From the NCBI GenBank assembly GCA_019261985.1, contig JAFAQY010000131.1, positions 31,061 through 95,060 of the forward strand: 64,000 nt of DNA. The letters are read 5' to 3'. This document shows positions 17,645 through 26,941 of this stretch, in pieces. Numbering within the stretch: the first letter of the stretch is position 1; each line of letters opens with the position of its first letter. The DNA is from Bryobacterales bacterium (GTDB taxonomy: Bacteria; Acidobacteriota; Terriglobia; Bryobacterales; Bryobacteraceae). The translations under genes were made by a program, and so were the position numbers. The notes under the pieces were generated by a model. The model ran no database searches and was not told the DNA's origin. It was given only the letters and a program-made list of their open reading frames with translations.

Positions 17645-19387
17645 TTACTCCGGCAACCCGAATGCGACAATCGCCTGCCCGGCCGCGATGGCGACGTACT
17701 GTTTGTTATCGAACATGTACGTCATAGGCGAGGCTTTCCAAACCGAGTTGGTCGGGAATTGCCATAGCAGCTTTCCATTGCTCGCGTCGACGGCCATGAA
17801 ATTCCCGCTGTTTTCGCCGAAGAAGACGATGCCCGAAGCGGTGGAAAGCGCGCCGGCGGATGCCGTCGCTTGTCCGCTCACCTGAGGCACTTCCCATTTG
17901 ATTTCGCCGGTCTGAATATCGAGAGCGCGCAAAAATTTCTCGAAGGTTTCGCCGGGCGCGGGGCGCGCCGCGCCGCCCATGTAGCCCTTGCCGGCTTCCC
18001 AGTCGCCCTTGCGGATCGAGAAGACGTTGCAGCGCTCGAGCACGTTGAAATAGTACAGACCCGTGCTCGGGTTGAACGAAGTCGAGAACCAGTTCGTCCC
18101 ACCCTGGAAGCCGGGGCACACGTACGTATCGCCGTTCGCTTGCACCGGTAGCGTTTTCAAAATAGGGCGCCCATCCGCGCCCACCCCCTCGGCCCAATTC
18201 AGCTTTTTCAAAAATGGTTTCGCCAGCAGCACTTTTCCATTCGTCCGGTCCAGCACATAAAAGAACCCGTTGCGATTGGCTTGAAGCAGAAGCTTACGCG
18301 GCTGGCCTTGCCAGTTCGTGTCCACCAGCACCGGAGGCTCCTCGGCGTCCCAATCGTGCACGTCGTGCGGCGTGAACTGGTAATACCATTTCAATTTCCC
18401 GGTCTTGGCGTCCAGCGCCACAATCGAATCGGTATATAGGTTGTCGCCTTCCCGATCGCTCCCGTCGAAATCCGGCCCCGGATTACCCACCGGCCAATAA
18501 ACAGTATCGAGCTGAGGATCGTAAGTCCCGGTGATCCACGTTGCTCCGGAGCGGTGCTCGAGATTCTTGCCTTTCCACGTCTCCGAACCCGGTTCTCCGG
18601 CCGCGGGCACGGTCCAAAATCGCCACACCTCTTTTCCCGTGGCCTGCTCGTATGCCGCGACAAAACCGCGCACGCCCTCATCGCCGCCGGCTGTTCCTGA
18701 AATCACCAGATTGCCGGCCGTCAGCGGCGCGGAGGTTCCGTTGTAATTCAAGCGCCAGTCGGCCATCTCGGTTTCCCACAGCAGTTCGCCGTTGAACCGG
18801 TTCATCGAAATCATGTGCGCGTTGTCGGTGAGCATGAACACGCGATCGCCAGCGGTGGCGACGCCGCGATTGAACCCGCCCGCCGCATTGCCAGTGAGAC
18901 CTTTCGTCCGCGGGCGCTGATAATGCCACACCACGCGGCCGCTACCGGCGTCGAGTGCCCAGCATTCATTCGCGCTTGAGACGTACATCAAGCCGTCTAC
19001 AACGACAGGCGTATTTTCGACCGTAGTCACATTGGGGAGCGGAAAAATCCATTTCGTTGCCAGGCGGCCGGCGTTGTTTTTATTGATTTGCGTGAGCTTG
19101 CTGTAGCGGTTGCCGCTGGGATCTCCGTGATATGTCGGCCAGTCCGCTTGCGACGTGACCACGCGGTAGCGTCCGCCTTCCGCCTTGCGCAGCAGGACGA
19201 CTTTCTTGTCGTCCGTGCGTAGCTGGAGCTCCTGCGTCCCTTCGTTTAGCACCTGTCCTTCCAGCGTTTTTCCGTCCGTGGTCTGCACGCTCTTTCGAAC
19301 GGCTTGCGGAGGCTGCGCCGTCGAAACCTGTGCGCCCGCCAGTCCCGCGACCAACCAAAAAGCAGCTACGAATTGGATTTCTCGCAT
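17645..19387 (-). CDS. Secreted PQQ-dependent dehydrogenase (quinoprotein beta-propeller)
   Basis: This 580-residue protein has a signal peptide (1-19) and a small N-terminal strand-rich segment (33-80, SVQTTDGKTLEGQV) common in soil acidobacterial members. The eight-bladed quinoprotein propeller runs from DWPTYHGDPSGNRYS to the end. Tryptophan-docking type repeats (ALDAGSGRVVW, ALDAKTGKLKW, AVDASNGKLLW) are clear. The likely catalytic Asp is D345 in PHDVHDWD, with a second Asp two residues on (D347), the position that binds lanthanide in XoxF-type enzymes but is also found in other quinoproteins. No heme motif is present. The substrate is probably an alcohol or sugar alcohol; electrons would go to a separate cytochrome. 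Confidence 0.9.
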   Translation of the reverse strand: MREIQFVAAFWLVAGLAGAQVSTAQPPQAVRKSVQTTDGKTLEGQVLNEGTQELQLRTDDKKVVLLRKAEGGRYRVVTSQADWPTYHGDPSGNRYSKLTQINKNNAGRLATKWIFPLPNVTTVENTPVVVDGLMYVSSANECWALDAGSGRVVWHYQRPRTKGLTGNAAGGFNRGVATAGDRVFMLTDNAHMISMNRFNGELLWETEMADWRLNYNGTSAPLTAGNLVISGTAGGDEGVRGFVAAYEQATGKEVWRFWTVPAAGEPGSETWKGKNLEHRSGATWITGTYDPQLDTVYWPVGNPGPDFDGSDREGDNLYTDSIVALDAKTGKLKWYYQFTPHDVHDWDAEEPPVLVDTNWQGQPRKLLLQANRNGFFYVLDRTNGKVLLAKPFLKKLNWAEGVGADGRPILKTLPVQANGDTYVCPGFQGGTNWFSTSFNPSTGLYYFNVLERCNVFSIRKGDWEAGKGYMGGAARPAPGETFEKFLRALDIQTGEIKWEVPQVSGQATASAGALSTASGIVFFGENSGNFMAVDASNGKLLWQFPTNSVWKASPMTYMFDNKQYVAIAAGQAIVAFGLPE

Positions 19388-19642
19388 GTCTAGAAAGATA
19401 TCATCACATCAACTCGGGCGTGATCCGCCGGTTTCTGAAGAAAGTGCCGGTTGTTCGCAGCAAGTATCGGAAAATCGTTCTTTCCGTCCGGGGCGGAGTA
19501 ATGATCAGCCAATTTTCCGCTAAAAGACCCGATAATCCTTCCACTTGCCTCTAATCCTGGCGGACTTCCTATGTATTAACCGCTATACTCAGTGACGTCT
19601 GTTCGCCGTGCATGAGACGAAGACGAAAGCATTGGAGGTAAT

Positions 19643-21295
19643 ATGGCTACATACGTTCCGCTCCCCGGCAGCCGCCGCGTGCCGCTGCTCAATTCCCGTC
19701 CGGCTGGACCCGTAAACCTGAAGGAAACGGCAAGTCTTACGATTCGGGTTCGCTCCGGCGGGGATATGGCGGCTTTACGCAAACTTGTATACGAGCAAGC
19801 CGCCCTGCCGCCCGAAAAGCGGCAGTATCTCACCCGCGAAGATCTCGCCAAACAGCAAGGCGCAAGACCCGCGGATTTGGACCTCATTGAACAGGTCGCG
19901 CAGAAGCACGACCTAATGGTTGTTTACCGGAGCGAGGCCGAACGTTCCATCGTCCTCAAAGGCCAGCTCGGCGATCTGCTTGACGCTTTTCCCGCGGACG
20001 TGCAGATGTTCCATCATTCCAGCGGAACGTATCGCGGGCGGCACGGCGAGATCCAAATTCCGCAGAGCTTGGAAGGGATCGTCACCGGAATTTTCGGCTA
20101 CGACACTCGCCCGAAGCATCGCGCGCCGCACCGCCGCAAGCTCCTCGCCGCGGCCGGCCCGGGCGGCGGTAACGGCGTGGCTGCGACGGATTTCGCCAAG
20201 CGCTACAATTTCCCCACGCAGTTTCAGGGCGCGAAGCTCGACGGCACCGGCCAAACCATCGCCATTGTCGAGTTGGGTGGAGGCTTCCGTACCAGCGACC
20301 TCAAGGTCTTTTTCCAGGAGATCGGCGTGCCGCTGCCGAGCGTAACATCGGTATCGGTCGATCGCGCCGGAAACGCGCCGACAACCGCCGATTCCGCGGA
20401 CGGCGAAGTGATGCTCGATATCGAAGTCGCCGGAGCGGTGGCGCCCAAGGCGAATTTCGCCGTTTACTTTGCGCCTAATAACGGAGACCAGGGGTTCATT
20501 GACGCCATCAACGCAGCGGTTCACGACGCGCAGCGCAAGCCCAGCGTGATCTCGATTAGCTGGGGCGGGCCGGAAGACACCACCGATCAGCAAGGCGTGA
20601 ATAATTTCCACGACATCTTCACCGCCGCTGCCGCGATGGGCGTAACCATTTGCGTTGCGGCGGGCGATCATGGCACTGCGGATATGGATGCCTCCAGTTG
20701 GGATCAAAAAATTCACGTCGATCACCCCTCGGTCGACGACCTGGTGCTTTCCTGCGGAGGCACGCAAGTCGACGCCGGCGGCAATGACGTGGTTTGGAAC
20801 GATGGCACTCCGTTCGATACCAGCGTTCCGGGCGGCGGAGGCTGGGCCGGCGGAGGTGGGGTCAGCGTGATGTTCCCGGTTCCGTCGTATCAGGCGAATG
20901 CGAAGGTGCCCGTCTCCCTCGATACAGGAAAGCCCGGACGCGGAGTGCCGGATATCGCCATGAGCGCGACCAACTATTTCACCCGGGTGGACCGCTCGGA
21001 AGGCGCATCCGGTGGAACCAGCGCCGTGGCTCCGCTGATGTCTGCGCTGGTCGCGCTGCTGAATCAGGCGATCAAGAAGAACGTGGGTTTCCTGAATCCA
21101 CTGCTATACGCCAACGTCGCCAACGGCGTCACTCATGACGTCACGCAGGGCACCAACGCGATTACCAATACCGTAAAGGGCTATAATGCCGGACCGGGTT
21201 GGGATGCGTGCACCGGTTTGGGGACGCCGGATGGAACCGCAATCCTGAATGTGATGCACGGGCAGTCGACGTCGAAAACGGCGAGCAAGCCCTGA
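19643..21295 (+). CDS. S53 family serine-carboxyl peptidase (sedolisin/kumamolisin type)
   Basis: This 550-residue pro-enzyme has a pro-kumamolisin activation domain at about 28-165, with LPPEKRQYLTREDLAK and GIFGYDTRP typical of the prodomain end. The catalytic domain carries the complete S53 set: E255 and D259 (GEVMLDIE), oxyanion D342 (VAAGDHG) and nucleophile S460 (GASGGTSAVAP). The terminal calcium-site region GPGWDACTGLGTPDG is also present. There is no Sec signal peptide, as in kumamolisin itself. Acid-active endopeptidase activity is expected from the family and fits an acidic-soil organism. GGAGGTAAT precedes the ATG at good spacing; a TATACT hexamer at 19584-19589 could be a -10 box. 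Confidence 0.95.
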   Translation: MATYVPLPGSRRVPLLNSRPAGPVNLKETASLTIRVRSGGDMAALRKLVYEQAALPPEKRQYLTREDLAKQQGARPADLDLIEQVAQKHDLMVVYRSEAERSIVLKGQLGDLLDAFPADVQMFHHSSGTYRGRHGEIQIPQSLEGIVTGIFGYDTRPKHRAPHRRKLLAAAGPGGGNGVAATDFAKRYNFPTQFQGAKLDGTGQTIAIVELGGGFRTSDLKVFFQEIGVPLPSVTSVSVDRAGNAPTTADSADGEVMLDIEVAGAVAPKANFAVYFAPNNGDQGFIDAINAAVHDAQRKPSVISISWGGPEDTTDQQGVNNFHDIFTAAAAMGVTICVAAGDHGTADMDASSWDQKIHVDHPSVDDLVLSCGGTQVDAGGNDVVWNDGTPFDTSVPGGGGWAGGGGVSVMFPVPSYQANAKVPVSLDTGKPGRGVPDIAMSATNYFTRVDRSEGASGGTSAVAPLMSALVALLNQAIKKNVGFLNPLLYANVANGVTHDVTQGTNAITNTVKGYNAGPGWDACTGLGTPDGTAILNVMHGQSTSKTASKP

Positions 21296-21305
21296 GGCGC
21301 TGAAT

Positions 21306-21418
21306 GTGGGGCAGGTTGCCAACCTGCGGCGGGTTGCTATGCTAACCCGCCTGGTCGGGTGTTGTTTAAAGTCCACCAGCGCGATTGGCAATCGCGCGCA
21401 GGATAGCATCCTGCCCCA
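21306..21418. repeat. Palindromic repeat element A2 (inverted orientation relative to A1 and A3)
   Basis: The element runs from GTGGGGCAGG to CCTGCCCCA. Its palindromes are CAGGTT-gcc-AACCTG, GGCGGGTT-gctatgct-AACCCGCC, a spacer of about 27 nt, GCGCGATT-ggc-AATCGCGC and CAGGAT-agc-ATCCTG. The internal order is reversed relative to A1 and A3, and the reverse complement of the spacer matches the A3 spacer, so this copy is simply in the other orientation. It lies between the S53 peptidase stop and the DUF1552 start. Confidence 0.85.
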
Positions 21419-21473
21419 TAAGCCCACGCAATCGCCCGTTTCCGGTACCATGTACTTGGGAGGAGCCACCAAA

Positions 21474-22793
21474 ATGGCCGGAAGACCGCTGCCCCGCCGC
21501 ACGATCCTGAGAGGACTCGGCGCATCTTTAACGCTGCCGTTCCTAGACGCCATGCTTCCCCCGATGCGGGCCGCGGTGAAGCCAGTCCACCGCTTCCAGG
21601 CCTTCTACACGCCTAACGGCATGGCGATGGAATATTGGACTCCGAAGGGCGAAGGCTTAAACTTCGAACTCGCGCCAGTTATGGAACCGCTCGCGCCGTT
21701 CAAGGACAAGCTGCTGATCTTTTCCGGCATCAAAGCAAGTTGGAATTACATTCACGCCGGCGCTTCTGGATCCTTTCTCACCGGCACTCCGCGCGGCGGC
21801 CACAATGAAATCGAAATCATCGCCGACGTTTCCATCGATCAGATGCTGGGGCAGCACTTCGCGAATGAGACTCAATTGGCGACCCTCGAAATCTGCATGG
21901 ACATGCCGGCGAACGCCGGCGCTTGCACGGGAAACTTGAGCTGCGCGTATCTCGACACGCTGTGCTGGCGCAGTCCGACTCAGCCGCTGCCGATGGATTG
22001 GAACCCGCGGACGGTTTTCGAAAAGCTGTTCGGCGATAGCGGCAGCACGGATCGCGCCGCGCGCGAGCGCCGGCTGCACCAGCATAAAAGCATCCTCGAC
22101 TCGGTGAACGAAAAACTCGGCGATCTCAAGCGGGAATTAGGGCCGAATGACCAGGGCAAAGTCGACGAATATACGGATGCGGTCCGCGACGTCGAACGCC
22201 GTATTCAGATGGCGGAAAAACAGAGCAACATCGAGCTTCCCAGGTTGGATCAGCCGCTCGGCGCGCCGCCCGTTTTCGAAGATCACCTGGCGCTGATGAT
22301 GGATCTGAAGCTGCTGGCCTTGCAATCCGATCTTACGCGCGTAGTGTCCTTCATGATTAGCAAGGAGCAGAGTCCCCGGCCGTATCCGCAGATCGGAGTT
22401 CCGGAGGCGCATCATCCTCTGTCGCATCACAACAACATTCCGGAGCTGGTTGAGAAGATGTCCAAGATCAATCGCTACCATGCGGAGTTGTTCTCGAAAT
22501 ACCTGGCGAAGCTCGCCGCGACGCCGGATGGAGATGGCTCGCTGCTGGATCACATGACGATCCTGTACGGCGCGGGTATCTCGAACAGCAACGGGCACTC
22601 GGGTGAAAATCTGCCGCAAATGCTGGTCGGCGGCGGCAGCGGAACATGGAAGGGCGGCCGCCATTTGAAATTCACCGACAAGCCGTCGCAAGCGAACTTG
22701 CTGATGACCATCATGGACAAGATGGCCTACCCAGTGGAGAAAGTCGGCGGGAGCACCGGAAAACTACCGATCGATACATTGTCCGGCGTGTGA
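21474..22793 (+). CDS. DUF1552 protein with Tat-like signal
   Basis: This 439-residue protein belongs to the DUF1552 family of secreted proteins abundant in Planctomycetes and Acidobacteria. The N-terminus (LPRRTILRGLGASLTLPF) has the twin-arginine and hydrophobic pattern of a Tat signal. The core includes FYTPNGM, KLLIFSGI, SIDQMLGQ, LPLAWEP-like PLPMDWNPR and HHPLSHH. No enzyme activity is established for the family; a link to cytochrome-type DUF1592/1587 proteins is usual, but no such partner is adjacent. I start at the ATG at 21474, preceded by GGGAGGAG at 8-9 nt; any longer reading would translate through repeat A2. Confidence 0.88.
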   Translation: MAGRPLPRRTILRGLGASLTLPFLDAMLPPMRAAVKPVHRFQAFYTPNGMAMEYWTPKGEGLNFELAPVMEPLAPFKDKLLIFSGIKASWNYIHAGASGSFLTGTPRGGHNEIEIIADVSIDQMLGQHFANETQLATLEICMDMPANAGACTGNLSCAYLDTLCWRSPTQPLPMDWNPRTVFEKLFGDSGSTDRAARERRLHQHKSILDSVNEKLGDLKRELGPNDQGKVDEYTDAVRDVERRIQMAEKQSNIELPRLDQPLGAPPVFEDHLALMMDLKLLALQSDLTRVVSFMISKEQSPRPYPQIGVPEAHHPLSHHNNIPELVEKMSKINRYHAELFSKYLAKLAATPDGDGSLLDHMTILYGAGISNSNGHSGENLPQMLVGGGSGTWKGGRHLKFTDKPSQANLLMTIMDKMAYPVEKVGGSTGKLPIDTLSGV

Positions 22794-22819
22794 ACTGCAA
22801 AAGTTTGCCTGCAGCCACT

Positions 22820-22869
22820 GTGGGGCAGGCTTAAGCCAGGCTTAAGCCCTGCGGCGGCTTCAGCCCGCC
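22820..22869. repeat. Family-C palindromic repeat (GGCTTAAGCC type)
   Basis: This short intergenic repeat begins GTGGGGCAGG like family A, but its stems are GGCTTAAGCC (twice) and GGCGG-cttcag-CCCGCC rather than the GGTTGCCAACC core. The duplicated AGGCTTAAGCC unit suggests slippage or a hybrid between element types. It fills the 121-bp gap between the DUF1552 gene and the cytochrome-PQQ gene. A related piece lies at 53412-53430. Confidence 0.6.
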
Positions 22870-22914
22870 TATCTGCCGCCTACGCCTTATCAAATACCGA
22901 GTCACAATTGAGGG

Positions 22915-25083
22915 ATGCCACACAATACTCGTCTAACGCTAGCGCTGGCGATCTTCGCAGCATGCGATGTGCTGCTGGTTTCGCGGCTTGTAGGCCAGCA
23001 GCGCCCGGCCGGACCTTACACCGCCGCTCAGGCATCCGCTGGCCGAGTTGCGTATCAGACCAATTGCGCCGGCTGCCACGCAGCCGATCTTTCGGGACGC
23101 GAAGGTCCGCAGCTTGCGGGCGCAAGCTTTTTCAATCAATGGGGCGATAGAACCGCGGGCGAGCTGATCGCGTTCATGCGCGCGACCATGCCTCCCGGCG
23201 CCGGAGGTTCGCTGCCGGATCAGACCTACGTGGATGTGGCTGCGTTCATTCTAGACGCGAACAGCGCGCGTCCCGGGGATCGGGCTCTGGCAGCGGATTC
23301 CAACGTCTCGATACGGTCCGTCGCGTCGGGGCAGCGCGCAGCTTTCTTGCAGCCGGGGGCGCCGGCTCCTGCCGCGAAGCAAGGCAAGCAGGAAACTCCG
23401 GCTCGTCAGGCGCCGCGCGGGATCACGCTGGCCGGTCAAGTTAAGAATTATATTCCGGTCACCGATGCGATGCTGCGCAATCCCGATCCGGCCGATTGGC
23501 TGATGATCCGCCGCGACTACAGGGCGAACTATTACAGTCCCCTGAATCAGATCACCGCGCAGAACGTGGGCAATCTCCGTTTGGTATGGAGTTGGGCGAT
23601 GCAGGAGGGAGCGAGCAACGGGAACCAACCAGCGCCGATCGTGCACAACGGCGTCCTTTACGTGAACAACGCCGGCATGGTTCTTCAGGCGCTGGATGCT
23701 CGTACGGGTGAACTGATTTGGGAGAACCGCTACGGCACGAATCCGGCGGCTCCGGCAATGCGCGGGATTGCCATCTACGACGACAAAATTTTCGTCGCCA
23801 CGGTAGAGGCGCATTTGATGGCCTTCGATGCGCGCAATGGCAGGTTGGTTTGGGATACGACTATCGGCGATCGCTCAAAGGGCGAGTATGCCAACTCCAG
23901 CGGGCCGATCGCCGTGAATGGCAAGCTGATTGTCGGGATGGGGCGCGATTCGTGCGCGACGTACCGCGAAGAGAAATGTTTTATAAGCGCCTATGACGCG
24001 AAGACGGGAAAAGAACTGTGGCGCTTCCGGACGGTAGCGCTGGAAGGCGAGCCGGGTGGCGACACGTGGGGAGGGTTGCCGAACATCTTTCGCGCGGGCG
24101 TCGAGACGTGGATCACCGGCAGTTATGACCCGGATTTGAATCTGACCTACTGGGGCACCGCGCAAGCCAAGCCGTGGATGCGCGTAAGCCGCGGATCGGG
24201 AAATGGCGCGACGCTGTATGCGAATTCAACCTTGGCGTTAAATCCGGACACCGGCAAGCTGGTGTGGTATCACAGCCACGCTCCCGGCGAGACGCTCGAC
24301 TTAGACGAAGTTTTCGAGCGCGTATTGATCGATGATCAGGGGCAGAAACTTGTGTTGAGCGCCGGTAAAACGGGTATTTTGTGGAAGCTCGACCGCGGGA
24401 CCGGAAAGTATTTGGGGCATCGCGAAATGGTGTTCCAGAATGTTTACGACTCGATCGATCCGGTAACGGGCGAGCCGCATTATCGCAACGATATCGTCGA
24501 GCAGCGCGCCGGCGAGTGGGTATCGGCCTGCCCTTCCACCGAGGGTGGCAAAAACTGGCCGTCCATGAGCTATTTCGCGCCGGGGAACCGTCTGATCATT
24601 CCATTGAGTCAAAGCTGCTTGGATATGAATGGCCAGGCGATTGAGAAAATGCCTGGCGGCGGCAGCGGCAATGGCGCGCTGCGGAGGTTCTTTGAGATGC
24701 CGGGCACGAACGGGAACGTCGGCAAGCTGGCGGCCTATGATGTGCGGACCATGCGCGAGCTGTGGAAGTATGAACAGCGCGCGCCTTTTCTGACCGGAGT
24801 GGTTTCGACCGCGGGAGGCGTAGCGTTCGCGGGCGATCTGAATCGCATGTTCCGGGCCTTCGACGTTTCGACCGGCAAGATTTTGTGGGAGACTCGGCTG
24901 CCGGCCGCGGTGCAGGGCTTTCCTTTGATGTTTTCAGTGGATGGCAAGCAGTATCTGGCCGTCACCACAGCGAATGGCGGAGGAAGTCCTCGCAATGTGC
25001 CGGCAGTGGTCGCGGCGGAGCTGCGCTACCCGGCGTCGGGCAATGGGCTGTATGTCTTTGCGCTGGGGGAGAGGAAGTATTAG
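22915..25083 (+). CDS. Cytochrome c - PQQ propeller dehydrogenase fusion (quinohemoprotein)
   Basis: This 722-residue exported protein has a signal peptide (about 1-28). A class I cytochrome c domain follows, with heme motif C51-A-G-C-H55 and a probable Met ligand at M92 (TMPPG). From about residue 165 an eight-bladed PQQ propeller runs to the end (repeats such as [41 protein letters not shown]). In typical quinohemoprotein alcohol dehydrogenases the heme domain is C-terminal; here it is N-terminal. The active-site Asp is probably in [11 protein letters not shown]. It likely oxidises an alcohol or sugar in the periplasm and passes electrons to its own heme. It is the second PQQ enzyme of the window. 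Confidence 0.9.
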   Translation: MPHNTRLTLALAIFAACDVLLVSRLVGQQRPAGPYTAAQASAGRVAYQTNCAGCHAADLSGREGPQLAGASFFNQWGDRTAGELIAFMRATMPPGAGGSLPDQTYVDVAAFILDANSARPGDRALAADSNVSIRSVASGQRAAFLQPGAPAPAAKQGKQETPARQAPRGITLAGQVKNYIPVTDAMLRNPDPADWLMIRRDYRANYYSPLNQITAQNVGNLRLVWSWAMQEGASNGNQPAPIVHNGVLYVNNAGMVLQALDARTGELIWENRYGTNPAAPAMRGIAIYDDKIFVATVEAHLMAFDARNGRLVWDTTIGDRSKGEYANSSGPIAVNGKLIVGMGRDSCATYREEKCFISAYDAKTGKELWRFRTVALEGEPGGDTWGGLPNIFRAGVETWITGSYDPDLNLTYWGTAQAKPWMRVSRGSGNGATLYANSTLALNPDTGKLVWYHSHAPGETLDLDEVFERVLIDDQGQKLVLSAGKTGILWKLDRGTGKYLGHREMVFQNVYDSIDPVTGEPHYRNDIVEQRAGEWVSACPSTEGGKNWPSMSYFAPGNRLIIPLSQSCLDMNGQAIEKMPGGGSGNGALRRFFEMPGTNGNVGKLAAYDVRTMRELWKYEQRAPFLTGVVSTAGGVAFAGDLNRMFRAFDVSTGKILWETRLPAAVQGFPLMFSVDGKQYLAVTTANGGGSPRNVPAVVAAELRYPASGNGLYVFALGERKY

Positions 25084-25092
25084 TACGCTTGA

Positions 25093-25110
25093 GCCGCCCG
25101 AAAGGGCGGT
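25093..25110. terminator. Candidate hairpin between convergent genes
   Basis: A perfect 7-bp stem if the outer G/C pair is counted (CCGCCC-gaaa-GGGCGG core) with a GNRA-type GAAA loop lies 10 nt after the cytochrome-PQQ stop, in the 85-bp gap before the convergent sulfotransferase-like gene. There is no T tract, so it may block 3' exonucleases or act as a weak terminator rather than a classical intrinsic one. Confidence 0.35.
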
Positions 25111-25168
25111 GCTGGAAAACCCGAAGAGCACGGTTGCATTCCCACCGGCTCCCCCGATAAAGGGCGAC

Positions 25169-26941
25169 TTACTGTGCGTACAGGCTGCTCATGCGGAACG
25201 TGCGATAGAACGGCGTCTGCGCTTGGATCTCATAGCCTATACTTCCGTTGCCGTCCACCTCCACGGATTGGCTGAACTGCCCTTGCGCGGTGTTGATAAA
25301 TCCCAAATCGAAGTGCATGTTGCCGTCGGCTAGCCGCTGCGCCGAGCCGACAGCGAGCGAGAACGCTCCCAGATCGGCATTCAATACGGGCGTGGCGATA
25401 CGGTTCTGTTCATCGATTTTTAATACCTGTCCGCGGCTATGAGCCGATGGGTCGGACGCATATCGCATATTTCCGTTGTCAAAAACGTCCAGCAGGGTGA
25501 CATCGGCCGCTTCGAAATTTGCATCGTGTTGGTGCGAAAACCACGGGTACGGATCGGAGGAATTTATCGTAAAATCCCCCCCGAGGCCAAGCCGCCACAG
25601 AACGTTTCCCGTGCCTGCGCCATTGCTGTAATCGATCTTCACAATCCAGTTCTGATGGCGGCTTGAATAAAGAATATTCCCATCGGCCGTGAACTGAAGC
25701 GCGTTGCCGTGGAGCCAGTCGTTCGCCGTCGGCGCAAGATAAACGGGAGGACAGCCGGCGGTTGTGGGCGAGCAGGTTTCTCCAAGCAGCGCCATCCGGT
25801 GCGGGTCAAGATGATCGAATGCATCCCATGTCCAAATCACCTGCAGGTTTTTGTCGAGCGCGATGATCATGTCTCCGATCACGTCTACCGGTCCGGAACC
25901 TTGCACATCCGTCAGAATCTGTTCAACCGCGCCTAGCGTCAGGATGGTGCCGTCGGGCAGTTTTTCAGCTTCGTGGTGAAACGCGCTGATCTGACGCTTA
26001 TTCATGGCCTGAAGCTGTTGGTTGACGCGCGCCGCGTTGGTCTCCCGTACGGTGTATCCCGCCAAGTCGAATTCGCGAAGCACCTGATGAGCGACGTCCT
26101 TCGTCGAATCCTCGTAAATACCCAGGAAGGTGCCTCCCGGCACCGGCCGCGTTAAGAAAGAAACATCGCCGGAAGGGTAGTACCAAAGAACGTTTCCATT
26201 CAGGTCGGTCGCCACGGCAGGTTCAAATAAACCGCTTTGGAGCAGCACGCCTTGCGAAGCGCCGGATGGGGCGTTCGACACCGTATAAGGAGCGAGTTGT
26301 AGAGGAAGAGTCCCGGTTTTGAATGACATCGGCGGACCCTCTCGAACGCGCGATCCGGCGTCTACGTTGTGGCGTAAATGGTAGGAAGTGTTTGGCTGCA
26401 AACCGGCAATATAGAAATTCGTGGTGAGGCCGCTGTGACACGTTTTAAAAGGCGTTGCCTGATAATCGCCACTGGGAGCTTGATATTCCACTCGCATCCG
26501 CGCGCCGGTGCCGCAGTCCGGTGCGCTGTAAAGAAAAACTAATGGATGCGCCGTCGGTGTAATCACCGGGGATCGCGTGGCGAGTGGAGTCACTTGAAAA
26601 ACAGAGGTCTGCGCGGCCGTTTCGCCTGTCGAAAGATTGAGCGCTGTCGCTTCGATTTCATAGGTACCCTCGTGGATGCTCGGAGCCCATAACAGATCTG
26701 TCCTCGGGGAGAAATCGCGGATCGTCTGATAATCCTGGCCGATTAGATGCACGCGATAGCGATACCAAACCTGAGGTGCAGGCGCGGACCCGGCGGGATC
26801 GACGCCGGTGACCTGCGCCGTAATCCCAACGGGAGTCCCCACCGGAACCTGAGATGCTGTCGCTGTAAGCGTCACCGACATTTGACCCAAAACGGAGGTG
26901 GCGAGAATGAAAGACACAACCAACAGCAGTCGAGTTTTCAT
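25169..26941 (-). CDS. Secreted arylsulfotransferase (ASST)-like protein
   Basis: This protein has 590 residues from the ATG at 26941, which has an excellent ribosome site (AAGGAGG). A signal peptide (MKTRLLLVVSFILATSVLG) and an N-terminal Ig/fibronectin-like region (about 20-210) precede a six-bladed propeller with the motifs of the PAPS-independent arylsulfate sulfotransferases: FHHEAEKLPDGTILTL, DWLHGNALQF, SSRHQNWIVKID and WFSHQHDANF. In E. coli AssT a transient sulfohistidine carries the sulfuryl group; equivalent His residues are present, but I cannot assign which one is used. It is probably periplasmic and would transfer sulfate between phenolic compounds. A homologous non-catalytic propeller is the alternative. 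Confidence 0.82.
   Translation of the reverse strand: MKTRLLLVVSFILATSVLGQMSVTLTATASQVPVGTPVGITAQVTGVDPAGSAPAPQVWYRYRVHLIGQDYQTIRDFSPRTDLLWAPSIHEGTYEIEATALNLSTGETAAQTSVFQVTPLATRSPVITPTAHPLVFLYSAPDCGTGARMRVEYQAPSGDYQATPFKTCHSGLTTNFYIAGLQPNTSYHLRHNVDAGSRVREGPPMSFKTGTLPLQLAPYTVSNAPSGASQGVLLQSGLFEPAVATDLNGNVLWYYPSGDVSFLTRPVPGGTFLGIYEDSTKDVAHQVLREFDLAGYTVRETNAARVNQQLQAMNKRQISAFHHEAEKLPDGTILTLGAVEQILTDVQGSGPVDVIGDMIIALDKNLQVIWTWDAFDHLDPHRMALLGETCSPTTAGCPPVYLAPTANDWLHGNALQFTADGNILYSSRHQNWIVKIDYSNGAGTGNVLWRLGLGGDFTINSSDPYPWFSHQHDANFEAADVTLLDVFDNGNMRYASDPSAHSRGQVLKIDEQNRIATPVLNADLGAFSLAVGSAQRLADGNMHFDLGFINTAQGQFSQSVEVDGNGSIGYEIQAQTPFYRTFRMSSLYAQ

Noticed and set aside
21306..21473. Longer N-terminus of the DUF1552 protein
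   Set aside because: The extra 56 codons are translated repeat A2; the Tat-like signal and ribosome site belong to the ATG at 21474.
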